Assembly: GCF_032854445.1 (NCBI RefSeq)
Contig: NC_088295.1
Location: 4,220,501 to 4,284,500, forward strand
Direction of reading: 5' to 3'
DNA length: 64,000 nucleotides
Origin: Liolophura sinensis
Lineage: Eukaryota; Mollusca; Polyplacophora; Chitonida; Chitonidae
The position numbers were made by a program, and so were the translations under genes. This document shows, piece by piece, positions 34,261-46,859 of the stretch. The notes under the pieces are model-generated. The model had not been told where the DNA came from, did no database searches, and was given only the letters and a program-made list of their open reading frames with translations. How positions within the stretch are numbered: position 1 is the first letter of the stretch; each line of letters opens with the position of its first letter.

Positions 34261-36126
34261 TAGTGGTTGACGATTTGCTGAAAGATTGTCTGATTAATCT
34301 TTAGATTGAATCTGAAATCTGAAACATTCTTTCTCTCAGTGGGATAAAAAATACGCCAGATCCTGAATTAAAATAAGACGATTCGTGACAATAATTGCAA
34401 ATAAGCTCGGAAACATGCCATCAGACTGTACATGCTTTGAATGTGAGCAATTATGGGCGTTCATGTTTAAATTAACTGTAGCATAACTCTTTATAGTTAA
34501 AATAAAGTGTACAGTATGGGTGTGTGTATATAATGTATGCTTGGGTTTTTACGCCGTACTTAACAATGTTTCAGTCAGTGCCAAAGTACTGCCACCTCAG
34601 AGTTTTATGCAGAAGCGAGCCGACATGACACTCCACTTTGTCATATGGACACAGACCCCCATTTCAGCTTCCGTTTTTCGGTAGGGACGAATGTAATTCT
34701 GTGTATTTTCGAGGCTTTTTTTGCTGCCAGCCTGCTGTTTTCGGTGTACAGGTGTATGCTTGGTAGCAAAATGATGGAAATTGTCTAAGCTTTGGGCAGG
34801 TATGAGTTTTAATGATGAAAGTTTGAAATTCTGGGCGGGAGAACACAAGGGAGACAGGTGGTGATGAGGCTGCGAGTGACGTCCCCTTGGCGTTGCTCGG
34901 CAACCCTCCCAGCTGCCAGCATAGAAAGGTCCAGATTTTGACGGTCAGTCTATGTCAATATTTTTATGGCTTCTTTCTCCACAGGCTGGGCCAGGTAATG
35001 CACCAAAGCTTATTCGCCACGGAATGTTTGGGACTGAGCTACAGGGCTAAAGGTTAGCATTGTCGCTTATGGAAAACTAATGGGGGGTCTGTGGCCACAT
35101 TATACTAACACCGGGTCAATCCATCCTGCTTCCTTGCTCTAACTTCTCAGTGCTGAGCGCCAAGCGAGACAATAAACAAGTGCAATCTTTAATGCCTTTG
35201 GTATGACCTGGCCTGGGTTTGATACTACGTCTCCCGACTTTGGGAACTGATAATAATTTAAAAACATAAAGGAAGGAAGAAATTTATATGTTATTGGTCT
35301 ACCTTAAATAATGCATAATCGTTGAAAATTCACATATTAAGTATGTTATAGTCTAGATCATCTCGGGTAACTTCGTGGACGTGCAATAGAGTAGTCTCCC
35401 TTCTAACGAATCAACCGACATCCCTCAGATATAACACAGCGGCAGAAATATTGCAGTTGTTGATTGACAGAAAATGTCGGTTTTGATCATCAAATCTGCG
35501 GCATGTTTATAATGCCTGTATACCTGGGTTAAGCGGAAATAAATACATATATGCAAAGCACATGGCCAAATCTAAATAGTAATCAATGACTCATATGTTT
35601 TGACAAAAATGTAAGAAACTTAACGTCATCATATAGGTGACAAATTCTTGTGTATGTCGTTAACCAACAATAATATAACTAATAATACTATCACTACTAC
35701 AAGTACTACTGCTAATAATAAACAATAAACATTGTCAGAAAGGGACCGTCTTGAACCGTGTTGAGCTATGTTTTTTTTTTACCAAACTTTCGATAAATTG
35801 GAGGGAAATTTCCATCTTTCTCTCCAATGCATGACACACATTGATGAGCAACCAGAAGAATCGTGTAGTGGGTTTATCGGCTGCGCTTATTGCCATGGCC
35901 ATGCTCCTGTATCAACGAAACTGTCTCATTGTGAGACCAGTTTCTCTCTTTCGCCTTTCTCGCCGCCATTTTGCCCAGGTCACGCGCCTTAAGACGGGCA
36001 CGTGATTTCTACACGCCCGCTGATTGCCTGTATTCACTTAACTTGACTCAAATCGTTGACAAAAATTCACATTTCCGATTCAACAAAGTTGGATGGTGTT
36101 GAGTGTTGTTGATGGGAGATGAAGAA
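34261..36126. other. Unique DNA, no supported gene
   Basis: A SINE-tail scrap at 34545-34580 ('tttttacgccgtacttaac'). Two overlapping minus frames of about 80 codons at 34597-34903 and a 74-codon plus frame at 35768-35992 are unassigned. Confidence 0.5.
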
Positions 36127-36198
36127 CCCGTCCAGACCACTCAACACGGCTGAACTTGTTGAGTCAACAAAAGTTGAGTGATGGGTAGTCTGGACGGG
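36127..36198. mobile_element. Short inverted-repeat element (MITE-like)
   Basis: 'cccgtccagac' at 36127-36137 is repeated as 'gtctggacggg' at 36188-36198, a perfect 11-bp inverted pair. Between them 'cactcaac' and 'gttgagtg' form a second nested pair. Several 'gttga' words upstream (36050-36110) suggest a longer element. Confidence 0.45.
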
Positions 36199-36782
36199 GC
36201 TTTAGTCTGCATTGATGCATAGAGCAAGGGAGACATATTTCCAAAATAAACTGAAATGCCAGTTCCAAAAGAAATATGTAAAAAATAATTATAGAAACAG
36301 TGTCCTAATACCGTCTTAATGAGCATACTTTATTGAAATTATCCCTGAAGTCATCAAGGCTTAGTCATCCTTTTACAGATAAACGCCCAAACAAGATGTA
36401 CCATCAGGATGAACTACTGTCTTCTCCAAATCTAACGAAAGTTCATGGATTTCTTTCACCGCCTCGGCAATATAACTCTCATGAACGTTAATCCATTTGC
36501 CAGCTGGCAAATATAAACGACACCTCTGAAAAGATCACTTTTTAGTCATTTCTGTCAAATTTATGTGAAAACAGGTATCGGTCTGCCAAAAGAGGTGCGT
36601 AAGACATTTAAGTTACGCAACCACAAAGTGGGCACAAAAACAATCAAATAACAATGGAACGGATAGACAAAAAAGTCAGAAATTAGGACGGATTCCACTA
36701 CCATGTGGCTTTCCGCCAGGCCTTCTTGTATGAATCTCTGCCTGATCAAGACTTCCTGATCTAAACAGAGCTTAACTGATGG

Positions 36783-36940
36783 ATTTATTTATTTCATTGA
36801 CTGTATCTTTACGCCGTACCCAAGAACATTTCACTCATACGACGGCGATGAGCATCATGGCTGGAGGAAACTGGACAGAGACCGGGGAAAACCCACCACC
36901 ATCTGCTGGTTGCTGGAAGACCTCCCACTTACGACCGGAA
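36783..36940 (-). mobile_element. SINE, tail and centre (minus orientation)
   Basis: 'atttatttatttcattgac', 'acgccgtacccaagaacatt', 'acgacggcgatgagcatcat', then 'ctggttgctggaagacctcc' and 'ttacgaccggaa'. The head is missing. Confidence 0.88.
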
Positions 36941-37054
36941 GTAAAGGATTTAAAGCTTACATCAAGAACAATTAACATTTCCGAAAATGATGAAAGAAAA
37001 CCTTTTAATTCTTCTGATATTATTTCTGAATTTAGGCTTCCAAAAAACAGTCGT

Positions 37055-37270
37055 ATCAAGATCATTTTCCAAAACAACGTTCAACACAAACCACCAAAGA
37101 ACTAAGAAATATAAAATAGATAAAGTCAGAAATTAGGACGGATTCATGCAAAGAGAAGCAGTCAACAGTTTTTAATGTTGATAGAAAGACTGAAGGAATG
37201 CTCTAGGTGATTGTGTTACATCAGTATCCAAATTGTGTGCCATGCTAACTTGTCGATAACACGATGAACA
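37055..37270. repeat. Second copy of the 24.2-kb dispersed repeat
   Basis: Matches 24236-24435 in order and spacing. The words 'aaagtcagaaattaggacgg' also occur at about 36674, a third partial copy. Confidence 0.7.
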
Positions 37271-37389
37271 TACAGCTCATACCCTCGGGTTAAGCGGAAT
37301 TAGCAACTATGAAGTAGATTGCCAGAGATTCTGGACGCTCTCTCCATGTTTACTTACTACAGAATTATATTTCACTGCAAATCTGCAGC

Positions 37390-38705
37390 ACAGCATTTGG
37401 GAGTAATTCTAGACCAGTGACGCCTAATTAACTGCAATTAAAATCAGTAAACATTGACATTAAACCTAATTATCCTTAAGCCATGGTGCTAGTGGGCACG
37501 TAATTTGCTCATATTTATGCATTTACATGAACAGTTAGAATAAAACCCTAACTGAGGTAAATTGACAAGTGACCGTATTTCACCGGTTACGTGTGACCAC
37601 TTGCCAGCTACCACACTGTCGTCGCTGCTCTGGTTTTTCTCCCTATGCTGTATACGTATTAATTATATTGTATTTATATATATCAAGATTCTGGTGGTGG
37701 ACTAAGCATCATGGAGGCCTGGCCCCTTTGAATTGATTTTAATGTGTTAAATGTGATGACAACACAGCATTTTGAGTAACTCTAGGCCACTGACATCTAA
37801 TAAATTGCAATTAACATCACTGCATCTTTTTTTTTTTTTACCTTATTCGGCAAGCCATGGTGCTAGAGGGCGTTTAATTTGCTGCTATTTATGTAATTAC
37901 ATGAACAGTTAGAATAAACCCATGACTGAGGTATATACTGACTAGAAGCCATATTTTACCCGTTACGTGTGACCATTTGCGAGCTATCACACTCTCGTGG
38001 CGGCTCTGGTTTTACTCTCTATACTGTAGCCGTATTTCACCGGTTAATTATGACCATTTGCGAGCTATCACGCTCTCTTGGCTGCTCTGGTTTTACTCTC
38101 TATACTGTAGCCGTATTTCACCGATTACGTGTGACCATTTGCAAGCTATCACATTCTCGTGGCTGCTCTGGTTTTACTCTCTGTCGTGTAACCGTATTTC
38201 ACCGGTTACGTGTGACCATTTGCCAGCTTTCACACTCTCGTGGCTGCTCCGGTTTTACTCTATGCTGTAGCCGTATTTCGCCGGTTACTTATGACCATTT
38301 GCCAGCTATCACACTCTCGTGTCTGATCTGGTTTTACTCTCTATATTGTACGTCTATGTCACTCTCGTGGCTACTCTGGTTTTACCCTCTATACGGTACG
38401 TCAATCACACTCTCGTGACTGCCCTGGCTTTACTCTCTATACTGTAGCCGTATTTCACCGGTTACATGTGACCATTTGCCAGCTTTCACACTCTCGTGGC
38501 TGCTCCGGTTTTACTCTATGCTGTAGCCGTATTTCACCGGTTACTTATGACCATTTGCCAGCTATCACACTTTCGTGTCTGATCTGGTTTTACTCTCTAT
38601 ACTGTACGTCTATGTCACTCTCGTGACTGCTCTGGTTTTACTCTCTATACGGTACGTCAATCACACTCTCGTGGCTGCTCTGGTTTTACTCTCTATACTG
38701 TACCT
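37390..38705. repeat. Dispersed repeat in two diverged copies, continuing into an 81-bp tandem array
   Basis: Two units of about 370 bp (from 37390 and 37762) share 'gcatttgggagtaattctag' / 'gcattttgagtaactctag', 'gccatggtgctag.gggc' and 'acatgaacagttagaataaa', each followed by 'ttcaccggttacgtgtgac'. From about 37940 this last part is repeated at 81-bp spacing ('tgaccatttgc' at 37970, 38051, 38132, 38213). It then degrades with shorter units to 38705. 81 is a multiple of 3, giving a 149-codon frame that is not a gene. Confidence 0.85.
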
Positions 38706-38759
38706 GTTCAATTATATTTGATGAAATAACCTCCAAACTCCAGTTTTTGCAGTTTCAAG

Positions 38760-39110
38760 GGAAAGGTACCCCGTTGCTAGGGGATGTATATTCATCATGT
38801 TGGATACGATTGCCAGGTTCGATATATGAGCAGTTGCAATCAAAGCGCAACTGAGATACATGTTTTATTATCAGCAGCTTACATTCTAGTATGGAACACG
38901 ATTTGAATACTGATTTTACTCGGTCACCTATAACATACCTTGCGTCTTTCCTACATCATTGAAAACTGTTGACCGCTTCTCTTTGTATCGTCCCGTCCCA
39001 TTTTTGTACTTTCTTAGTTCCTTGTAGTTTGTGTTAAACGTAATTTTGGGAATTGACCTTGTGATTGTTAACCCGGGACGTCCTTACTGGTTGACGGCTG
39101 GATTACGAAT
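38760..39110. repeat. Dispersed repeat family, copy 3
   Basis: Homologous to 33950-34260 over about 250 bp. Its right part ('attttgggaattgaccttgtg') resembles 21380-21440. Confidence 0.7.
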
Positions 39111-39653
39111 GTCCTTTTCGACGCATAGATTTTAAGAGCAGCTTGTTGCACTTATGCCATAGGCTTCAGTTTTCAAGGGAGGGAACTCTACGAGGTAAAA
39201 TCCTGTGTAAAAATGACTACACCAGAAGAATAACACACTGATATGAAAAAGGAACTGTGTAGCATGCTAATTCTGAAATACAGTCGAATACTTAAAGTTC
39301 TTAAATACAAGTTTTCACCTAACTGTCTTTCGGAAAATGTTAAATGCGACTTGGGCAGAGGCGTATGGTAAATGGGGAGACAATTACCATTTGACCTTAA
39401 ATGATATTAATGCGTCATTTGTCAACCATGTAATACTCCATCATCGCAATCATATAAAAGACTACAACAAAGAGGGAGAAGCCAAAAAAGTGACAAGACT
39501 GCGATAGCTGGCAAATGTGCACACATATTGTCGGTGAATTCCGGTTTCTTGTAAATTATCTCAGTTCAGATTTTATTTTAACACTCCATGTAAATGCTTA
39601 AATAGTATAGCAGCTTAGACGTTCATAGCACCATTACTCAAGCAGAATTTATG

Positions 39654-39822
39654 TATTTATTTATTTATTTGGTTGGTATTCTACGCCGTAGCGAAAGATA
39701 TTTCACTGATTCGACAGCAGTCAGCATTATGGTGAGAGGAAACCTCTGTCTGGAGAAACCCTCGACCATTAGCAGGTTGCTGCAAGACCTACACATCTAC
39801 GACCGGAGAGGTAGCCAGCATG
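39654..39822 (-). mobile_element. SINE, tail and centre (minus orientation)
   Basis: 'tatttatttatttatttggt', 'ctacgccgtagcgaaagata', 'cagcattatggtgagagga', 'gcaggttgctgcaagacc' and 'cggagaggtagccagc'. Confidence 0.88.
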
Positions 39823-42089
39823 ACATGGAAGCAGAATATGGTATCGTAGGAGAATATAGTAGACGTCAGTTGCCCAGAATTACTCAAAACGATGGGTGTT
39901 GTCATCACATTTTATACACAAATACATTAAGAGAGTGCAAAGGAAGATCTCGGGAGTGATTTTGGTAGCAACTTAACCTAGCGCCCCCTAGCGCCACGTC
40001 GTCACCCATCAAGACAAAATTACTTCAGAACTAAAAGAACAGAACTATACGTCAGTTCACTATAAACTGCGAATTGAAGGCTAGTTGCATACAAAGGAGG
40101 AAGTAGTTGTGAATTATATCATGAAGATTAAGTTCATATTTTAGACATGGAATCAAATTTCTTTTTGGAAGTTATTATCGCTTACTTGTAATTGCTACAC
40201 AAATTAAATTCAAAATGCCCAACTGATATACATCAGCCTGGCTGCCAACCTCCAGATCCGTGTTAAACAAAGATAGAGACTTCAAGCAACCAAAACTCCT
40301 TTCATATCTAACGACCAAGTGTTCCATTGATGGAGTTTGTATAAATCTTAGTCTTGTATCAGACATTCACATACCAATTATCAACCATAAGGGACGCTGA
40401 AGATCCCACAATACAGAGGGTCTAATATATATTACAAGACGAGATGTACATGTACACACATGCTCCTTTAAGTCCAGTGAAAGTGGATATTTTATTTGAC
40501 AGCCTTTGCTTTTTTCCACGTTATTTTAAGGCAACTAAATCGTCAGTATGCCGTCGGGTAATAAGGATAGAGTTTAACAAATGTGTTGATGTATCATTTC
40601 CCCATATTTCTCTCAGATGTAAATGATGAGAAATTCATACAACTCGTTGAACAACAAGACATCCCGTGAATGATAGGCTACTCTTTGTATTGTAGTGGAA
40701 CTAAAGAAGGATTATATTTGTCTTTGACGATAATATAGCGGGGATCTGTTTTAGCGAACACCCGCGAAACAATTGATGATGAAATTATTTCAGTGAAGTC
40801 AATGTATTAGTGTAAATGTAAATGTAGTGTCAATGTAATGTAAACATATGAGTTTATATAAAAGTCCATGTACACATATAGTGTGAATTTTATGTACCAG
40901 CACTGCGCCATTTTCTTTTTCAGAATAACGGTACTTCACGTATGTAGTGCTTTCCTTATAAAGACAATTTAGATTGTACAACGATTCAGAAAGTTGGGAT
41001 TTAATATTTCATCAGTAAATTATTGAAGAATAAGCAAATCAAGACAAGATCTTCCCTCGGCTCATGAAACGGACCTACCGGCGTTAAAAAAACTAATCAA
41101 CTAAATAACACACATTCATATTATATAACCATCGTGTCTGGCTATTAAAAGAACTGGTAATGAGTTTTGTCTGTTGGACATTATATACACTAAATGAAAA
41201 AAATTGATAAAGACATCTTGTCCCTCGCCAAAGTCAAGGTGCTTCAGGGGAGACACTGACAGACGGCTTAAGAGATAGGCATCAAAGTCCAGTCGGCTGA
41301 TAAAGGAGACAAGATTTTATCTTCTGTTGGCCTAATTATTAACGATCAGGTTATGGTTCATTTCATTTTATTAGGACAACATAGATAATCTCTATAGGTG
41401 CTGGCAAAGCTTCGATTTTAAGAAAATTACAAATTTCACAGTTTGTTTCCTTTGAAAAAAAGCTCGACATGTGACACCCGCTAAATAATGCTTCCTCTCC
41501 TCCTCTCCCCTGTCGGTAGAACCGTGACACGGTAAGACTGTACTCATGTGGATGACACAGGGCTTCCCCACCTTGTCTCCCACGGTCAGACTCATTATAG
41601 TTAATGATCCTAGAACGAATATCAGTTAGTAGGTGTTGTCCTTAAATCTGCCTGCAGCTACTCGGCTGTTGTACTAATACAACCACACCACAGTTCCCAT
41701 TAATGTCAATTAAAATGACGATCAGTTTCACACGGTCCTCAGACAGTTCATTGAGGAAAATGCTAATTGGTCGTTAATGACTAGGCAATTAATCAAGAAA
41801 TTGTTGAGTAAGAATGTAGGCTTACCATCATTCAGAAATAACAGAACAGACAACGTGTCGCACGGCCGAGATGTTTTACTCTGAAAACATTTACGTCCCC
41901 TAGTCCGTTGTCGTCCGATTGTGCCGTAATCGTCGTCGAGTATTTCAAATTTTGACGCTAAATTTCCGGTGACGATGGGGTGAATCATTGCATTTTTATA
42001 GTTAAGTACATGACGTCCTTTTGCATACAGCTGACACAATGCATGTCACATACGGATGGCATATAGTTTATATATAAACCTTCTATTAT
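39823..42089. other. Unique DNA, possible conserved non-coding element near 41650-41800
   Basis: No protein is recognised. A 103-codon minus frame (41728-42039) contains a donor-like GAATGATG-gtaagc near 41825 but matches no family. The segment 41690-41800 is dense in homeodomain-type ATTA/TAAT words. Confidence 0.4.
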
Positions 42090-42300
42090 ATCTTACAGAC
42101 AACCAGTTGGATGTGGACAACACTATGTTATGTGGATGGCATTCTGCTACAAGTGGACTACTCCTTTAGATGTGGATGACATCCGGTAATATATGGATGC
42201 TATATTGTTACAAGTGAATGACGCTGTGTAATATGTGGATGACATATTGTTACAAGTAAACGACAATCTGTTACAAATGGATGACAAGTTGCGTTAGGAG
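42090..42300. repeat. Degenerate repeat of about 40 bp
   Basis: 'gtggatgacat' and 'tattgttacaagt' words recur five to six times with variable spacing. It is clearly an old, decayed array. Confidence 0.6.
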
Positions 42301-43074
42301 ATATGTCAGTCTCAGATAAAACTATATAAATGCCACGTTGTATTTTTTTCAAATGGACAGCTCTGGTATTTTGTATGTTTTTACTACATCAGACAAAGGT
42401 TTATTTCTGCTGTAATTGCCAAGGTTTAGCACCCTGGCTTTAGGCCAGGTGTGAAGAATTTATATATCTCTGAAAACTGGGACATCACTGGTTTTATCGC
42501 TTGAAGAAAAAAAAAACAGCTTAGGTATTTGAAATAAGGTGATTTGTGCATAGTCCATAAGCTGTCTACCTCGTGCAATTTCTGGCCAAATGCCCTTAAG
42601 GTCATAAATAGATGGCTTTTTGACAAGTATTAGTCCAGAACTGATGTGATTCGTATAGAGGCTGGCGTCAGTTCTCTCTCGCCCCAATGACGGGGTTAGC
42701 GCCTCGTGGGGTCGGGGCAGATCATAATATCCCAGCTACTCTGATATTCCCTCCAAGGGCAGGCTATTTCCTGTCAACCACACGTTCAAATAATCGCCAT
42801 AAAAATGAACCAGCACATAAAGCCCCACAGGTCCAGTGCAAACTTAAACAAACAGACAGATGGAATTATCCAGAAAAAAATATTTGGCAGGATTTATATT
42901 AAACTAATGACACTGTTCTTCAGCTCTTCTGGCTTATACAATTATATTATGACTTACTATTATGATAGTGTTTAAACTAAAAAGGTGTTATTACTTCTTA
43001 TCGTCATTGTCCTATAGGTAGACCCATTGAATGATGGACATATGTATTAACGGGAAGTCGTGCGGCTTTTTTTA
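42301..43074. other. Unique DNA, no gene seen
   Basis: Overlapping short frames on both strands (42426-42902) show no family signature. Confidence 0.5.
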
Positions 43075-43121
43075 GGGGTGGGGGGTGGGGGTGGGGGGAG
43101 GAGGTGGGGGGGGGGGAGAGG
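43075..43121 (+). other. G-rich tract, potential G-quadruplex
   Basis: 47 bases almost purely G with single T or A interruptions, including at least six runs of four or more G. It lies 60 bp before an 88-bp minisatellite. Confidence 0.8.
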
Positions 43122-43182
43122 TGAATCTACACTTTCATGTTATTGTCAGAATCAATAAAGTTTCAAGAAAACTTTATTGAGT

Positions 43183-44118
43183 AGCTACATACTTGGGTCT
43201 CTCAGCAGATGTTCGCTGTATTTCCCACGCCATGTGCGTATATGAGAACTACGAGTACGTGTAGTTCTATAGCTACATACTTGGGTCTCTCAACAGATGT
43301 TCGCTGTACTTTCCACGCCATGTGCGTATATGAGTACTACGGGTACGTGTAGCTGTATAGCTACATACTTGGGTCTCTCAACAGATGTTCGCTGTACTTC
43401 CCAAGCCATGTGCGTACATGAGAACTACGAGTACGTGCAGTTCTATAGATACATATTTGGGTCTCTCAACAAATGTTCGCTGTACTTCCCACGCCATGTG
43501 CGTATATGAGAACTACGAGTACGTGTAGTTCTATAGCTACATACTTGGGTCTCTCAACAGATGTTCGCTGTACTTCCCACGCCATGTGCGTATATGACCT
43601 CTACGAGTACGTGTAGTTCTATAGCTACATACTTGGTTCCCTCAAAAGATGTTCGCTGTACTTTCCACTCCATGTGCGTATATGAGTACTACGAGTACGT
43701 GTAGTTCTATAGCTACATACTTGGATCTCACAAGAGATGTTCGCTGTACTTCCCACTCCATGTGCGTATATGAGTACTACGAGTACGTGTAGTTCTGTAG
43801 CTACATACTTGGGTCTCTCAACAGTCAACAGATGTTCGCTGTACTTTTCACGCCATGTGCGTATATTAGTACTACAAGTAGTTGTATAGCTATATACTTG
43901 GATCTCACAAGAGATGTTCGCTGTACTTTCCACTCCATGCGCGTATATGAGTACTACGAGTAGTTGTATAGCTACATATTTGGGTCTCACCACAGATGTT
44001 CGCTGTACTTTTCACGCCACGTGCGTATATTAGTACTACGAGTACTTCTATAGCCACATGTTTGGGTCTCTCAACAGATGTTCGCTGTACTTCCCATGCC
44101 ATGTGCGTATATGAGTAC
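43183..44118. repeat. 88/89-bp minisatellite, about 10.5 copies
   Basis: Units start 'gctacatacttgggtctctc' at 43183, 43272, 43360 and onward, followed by 'acagatgttcgctgtacttc', 'cacgccatgtgcgtatatga' and 'actacgagtacgtgtagt'. Later units have internal losses, and one has a 'caacagt' duplication. Minus-strand frames of up to 122 codons are by-products. Confidence 0.96.
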
Positions 44119-46395
44119 TTAAGGACACAGAAGAAAGCGGACTAAAACAAAGCATATATATATATATATCATTAAATATACTGTCATGGAACACATGTCG
44201 ATATTTAAATAAATTTTTATTTCACAACCGAGTGAATGATTTTAAAACCTGGTATTCTATACGGTGTTTTATTGGGTGAGGATCCAGTGGCTACTTATTA
44301 TCTCACCTCTGTATTTTTCGTTCAAACGAACATCTTTATAGCTCTATGTGCATATTCATTTTGAATTTTGTGATGCATTTAACATATGTTAAGTGAAGAA
44401 AATGCTGATATTACGTCACATTTTGGTAAGAAGAAGAGAGAGAATCCGATCTTTAAAATGCATGCTTAAATTATTCGCCGCTGAAAAGTCGAAGTATTTT
44501 CTTGGATAGTGTTTAATGGTCTTGCATGTGACATATACCTTATTTTGGTGTTGTCAGGCTTCCGAGCTAAAAGCTGGAAGTCTTTTGTTGTAAAGCGGCT
44601 CGAAATATTAAAATTATTCTTTTCAGATAGTGCTTTTATCGTTTTTTCCCTAGAAAACTGTAAACCACAGCTGCTTGAAATTTGACAGCAAAGTTCTCGC
44701 GGATATTATATCTTTAAGTGTTTTGAAAGCTGTTCATCAATATGTAACTTAATTTGGCGGCCATACTGGACTCGAGCCAATTCTTTGAACATCATCTTCT
44801 CAACAGTTAATGGATGAATCCATCAGAAATTTGATATGCATGTAAATCAATGCTCTAGTTACATAAAGTTTGATAAATCTATTAAAAACCGTTAAAAACT
44901 TTATAAACTCGCCATTGATGGATTAAATGACATCGTAAATGTTTTGAATTTTGATATAACTTTGACATGCCCCGGCGTGTTACGGACCCATGATTGTGAA
45001 TCACTTGTCTGTAACCTTTTAACATAAAATCAAAAAACTAATTTGAGGTTTTGAAGTTATGTTATTTAAAATGACTGTAAATAGAAAACTATGAGAGCGA
45101 AATTTTGTAACCTGTATCAAATTAGAGCACAGTGCATGCATATACTTTCTGTGCCATCTGAACATATTTCAACGATACGATAAATACATGTAGTTTTCTC
45201 GCTAAAAGTGTTTAAATGACCTCACCCTATTGCAGAAATAGAAATTTGAGCCAATTCATTTAACCTAGACATAGAGAGTATCTGGGCAATTATGTGTTCT
45301 TAAACTGCTTAGTTATAAGTCTATGGTTTCCCAAAACGGATTGTGTATCTTATTACACAAGCATGGATGTACTACTGAATGACTCTTACACACGTCTCCA
45401 TGTCGCAAATTGCTTTGTGCTGAAGCAGAAGCTGCCTGCTTGGAAGTCGTGGAACTGTAGGTAGTTCAAGCTTTTAATTACTTTTTAGTTAATGACACAA
45501 ATATCGTTTTATTCAGCTTGTTTACTTCTGGGCCTATAAATCAATGGGCGCTGTGTCCAACTCTCGTGCGTTATGCTTTGCTTATGTAACCGGCCGTCTT
45601 CGGACAGTGTATCCGCTTTTTGGGGTCAAACACCGCCTTGACTGTTAAACCCTTCGATCCCCCTTGGATTCCAGGAATTCACCGTTAACAGCGGCGGTAG
45701 TGGGGGATGAGGACTTAGGTTCCCAGCGTCCGAGGGCCAGTAAGAACCAAGTGCAACTGCTTGTGACTGAAGCATGTGTTCTGGCGCCTCTGTCCCACAT
45801 TCGCCTTCATTGTTTGCTGACAAATTTACAAATTGTGTAGCAGAGGAATAATTAGTGTCAGAAGTACACGGCATTTGACAGATGGGACTGTATTACCTCC
45901 GTTTCGACATGGACAATTTATTTTCTCCCTAGCGAATGAAGTGAATGATAGATGAAGATATAACTGAAACAAACGCATCTGCAGCCCTCGACCTCTCGGT
46001 CCTCTTTATTCACACTCATTCAGTACACATCTAGCCTCTAGGTCGGGTAGATGTTTTGCCAGGCAACTTAGCATCTGCTCGCGAGTCGCACAAGTACCAC
46101 ATTATACTCCATACAACTGAAACATCGGTGCGCTCATTGGTTATTACCACATGGGCCCCTGATCCTACTTTACTCCAGCCGTAGCATTACATTGCTGACT
46201 TCGTGACGCCACATTGTTCTACTGTGCAATATCTTTCTCAATGTTCTCTACTCTTGATATTGTCAGTAGGGCCTATTACTTTACTCACGTGACTATTGCG
46301 TGAGCATTGCTATGTTCTCTTCGGAAAACAGCATCACTCTTACTCCCGTGACAATCTCATAACCCGACAGTGCGTACTACAATACACTTTCACCC
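44119..46395. other. AT-rich unique DNA, no supported gene
   Basis: Starts with a TA dinucleotide tract (44155-44170). Stop codons are dense to 45500. The 82-codon minus frame at 45626-45874 is unassigned. Confidence 0.55.
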
Positions 46396-46714
46396 GCCCT
46401 GATGGCTCAGTTGCTAGAGCGTCCCCTTCCGCTGCGATAGAACCAGGATCAATTCTGGGTCGGATCACACTTAAGACCTTAAAAGAGGAAGTTGCAGTTT
46501 CTTGGCGCTCAGCATTAGGGGCATAGTGCAACGACTGGTCGACCCGTATCAGTATACTTGCCTTCGGTAAGTCATCTCAGTGAAGCAGCACTAGATAAAA
46601 GAGCGGTGGAAATCCGTCCTACCACAAGGAGGCACATTACACGTACGTGCACTCTGAAACTCTTTCGTCGTCATATGGCTGAAAATATTGTTAAGGACGA
46701 CTTTAAACCCTAAG
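46396..46714 (+). mobile_element. Second SINE family, near full length
   Basis: tRNA-derived head with A box 'gatggctcagttgctagagc' and B box 'ggatcaattct'. Then a conserved core ('cttggcgctcagcattaggg', 'gactggtcgacccgtatcag', 'gtgaagcagcactagataaa'), and a 3' end 'ggctgaaaatattgttaagg' / 'acgactttaaaccctaa'. About 320 bp. The core resembles a conserved SINE domain known from several invertebrates; the name is not asserted. It has no similarity to the 'ttcttgagtacggcgt' family beyond the tRNA head. Confidence 0.88.
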
Positions 46715-46859
46715 AGCTGATTCACTCACATTACGCTTTATGCGGCAGGCGCCCTGTTCGTGTTCGTGACATTGCCGTACCTCATTGCTGTACATGTGTC
46801 ACAGCGTGTCGCTTCTCGTGACGACACCATCCCTCAGGCTCCGTTACTACGCTTAACAC

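Noticed and set aside
44155-44170. TA dinucleotide run as a TATA promoter
   Set aside because: Simple repeat at the edge of the 88-bp array, with no gene on either side.
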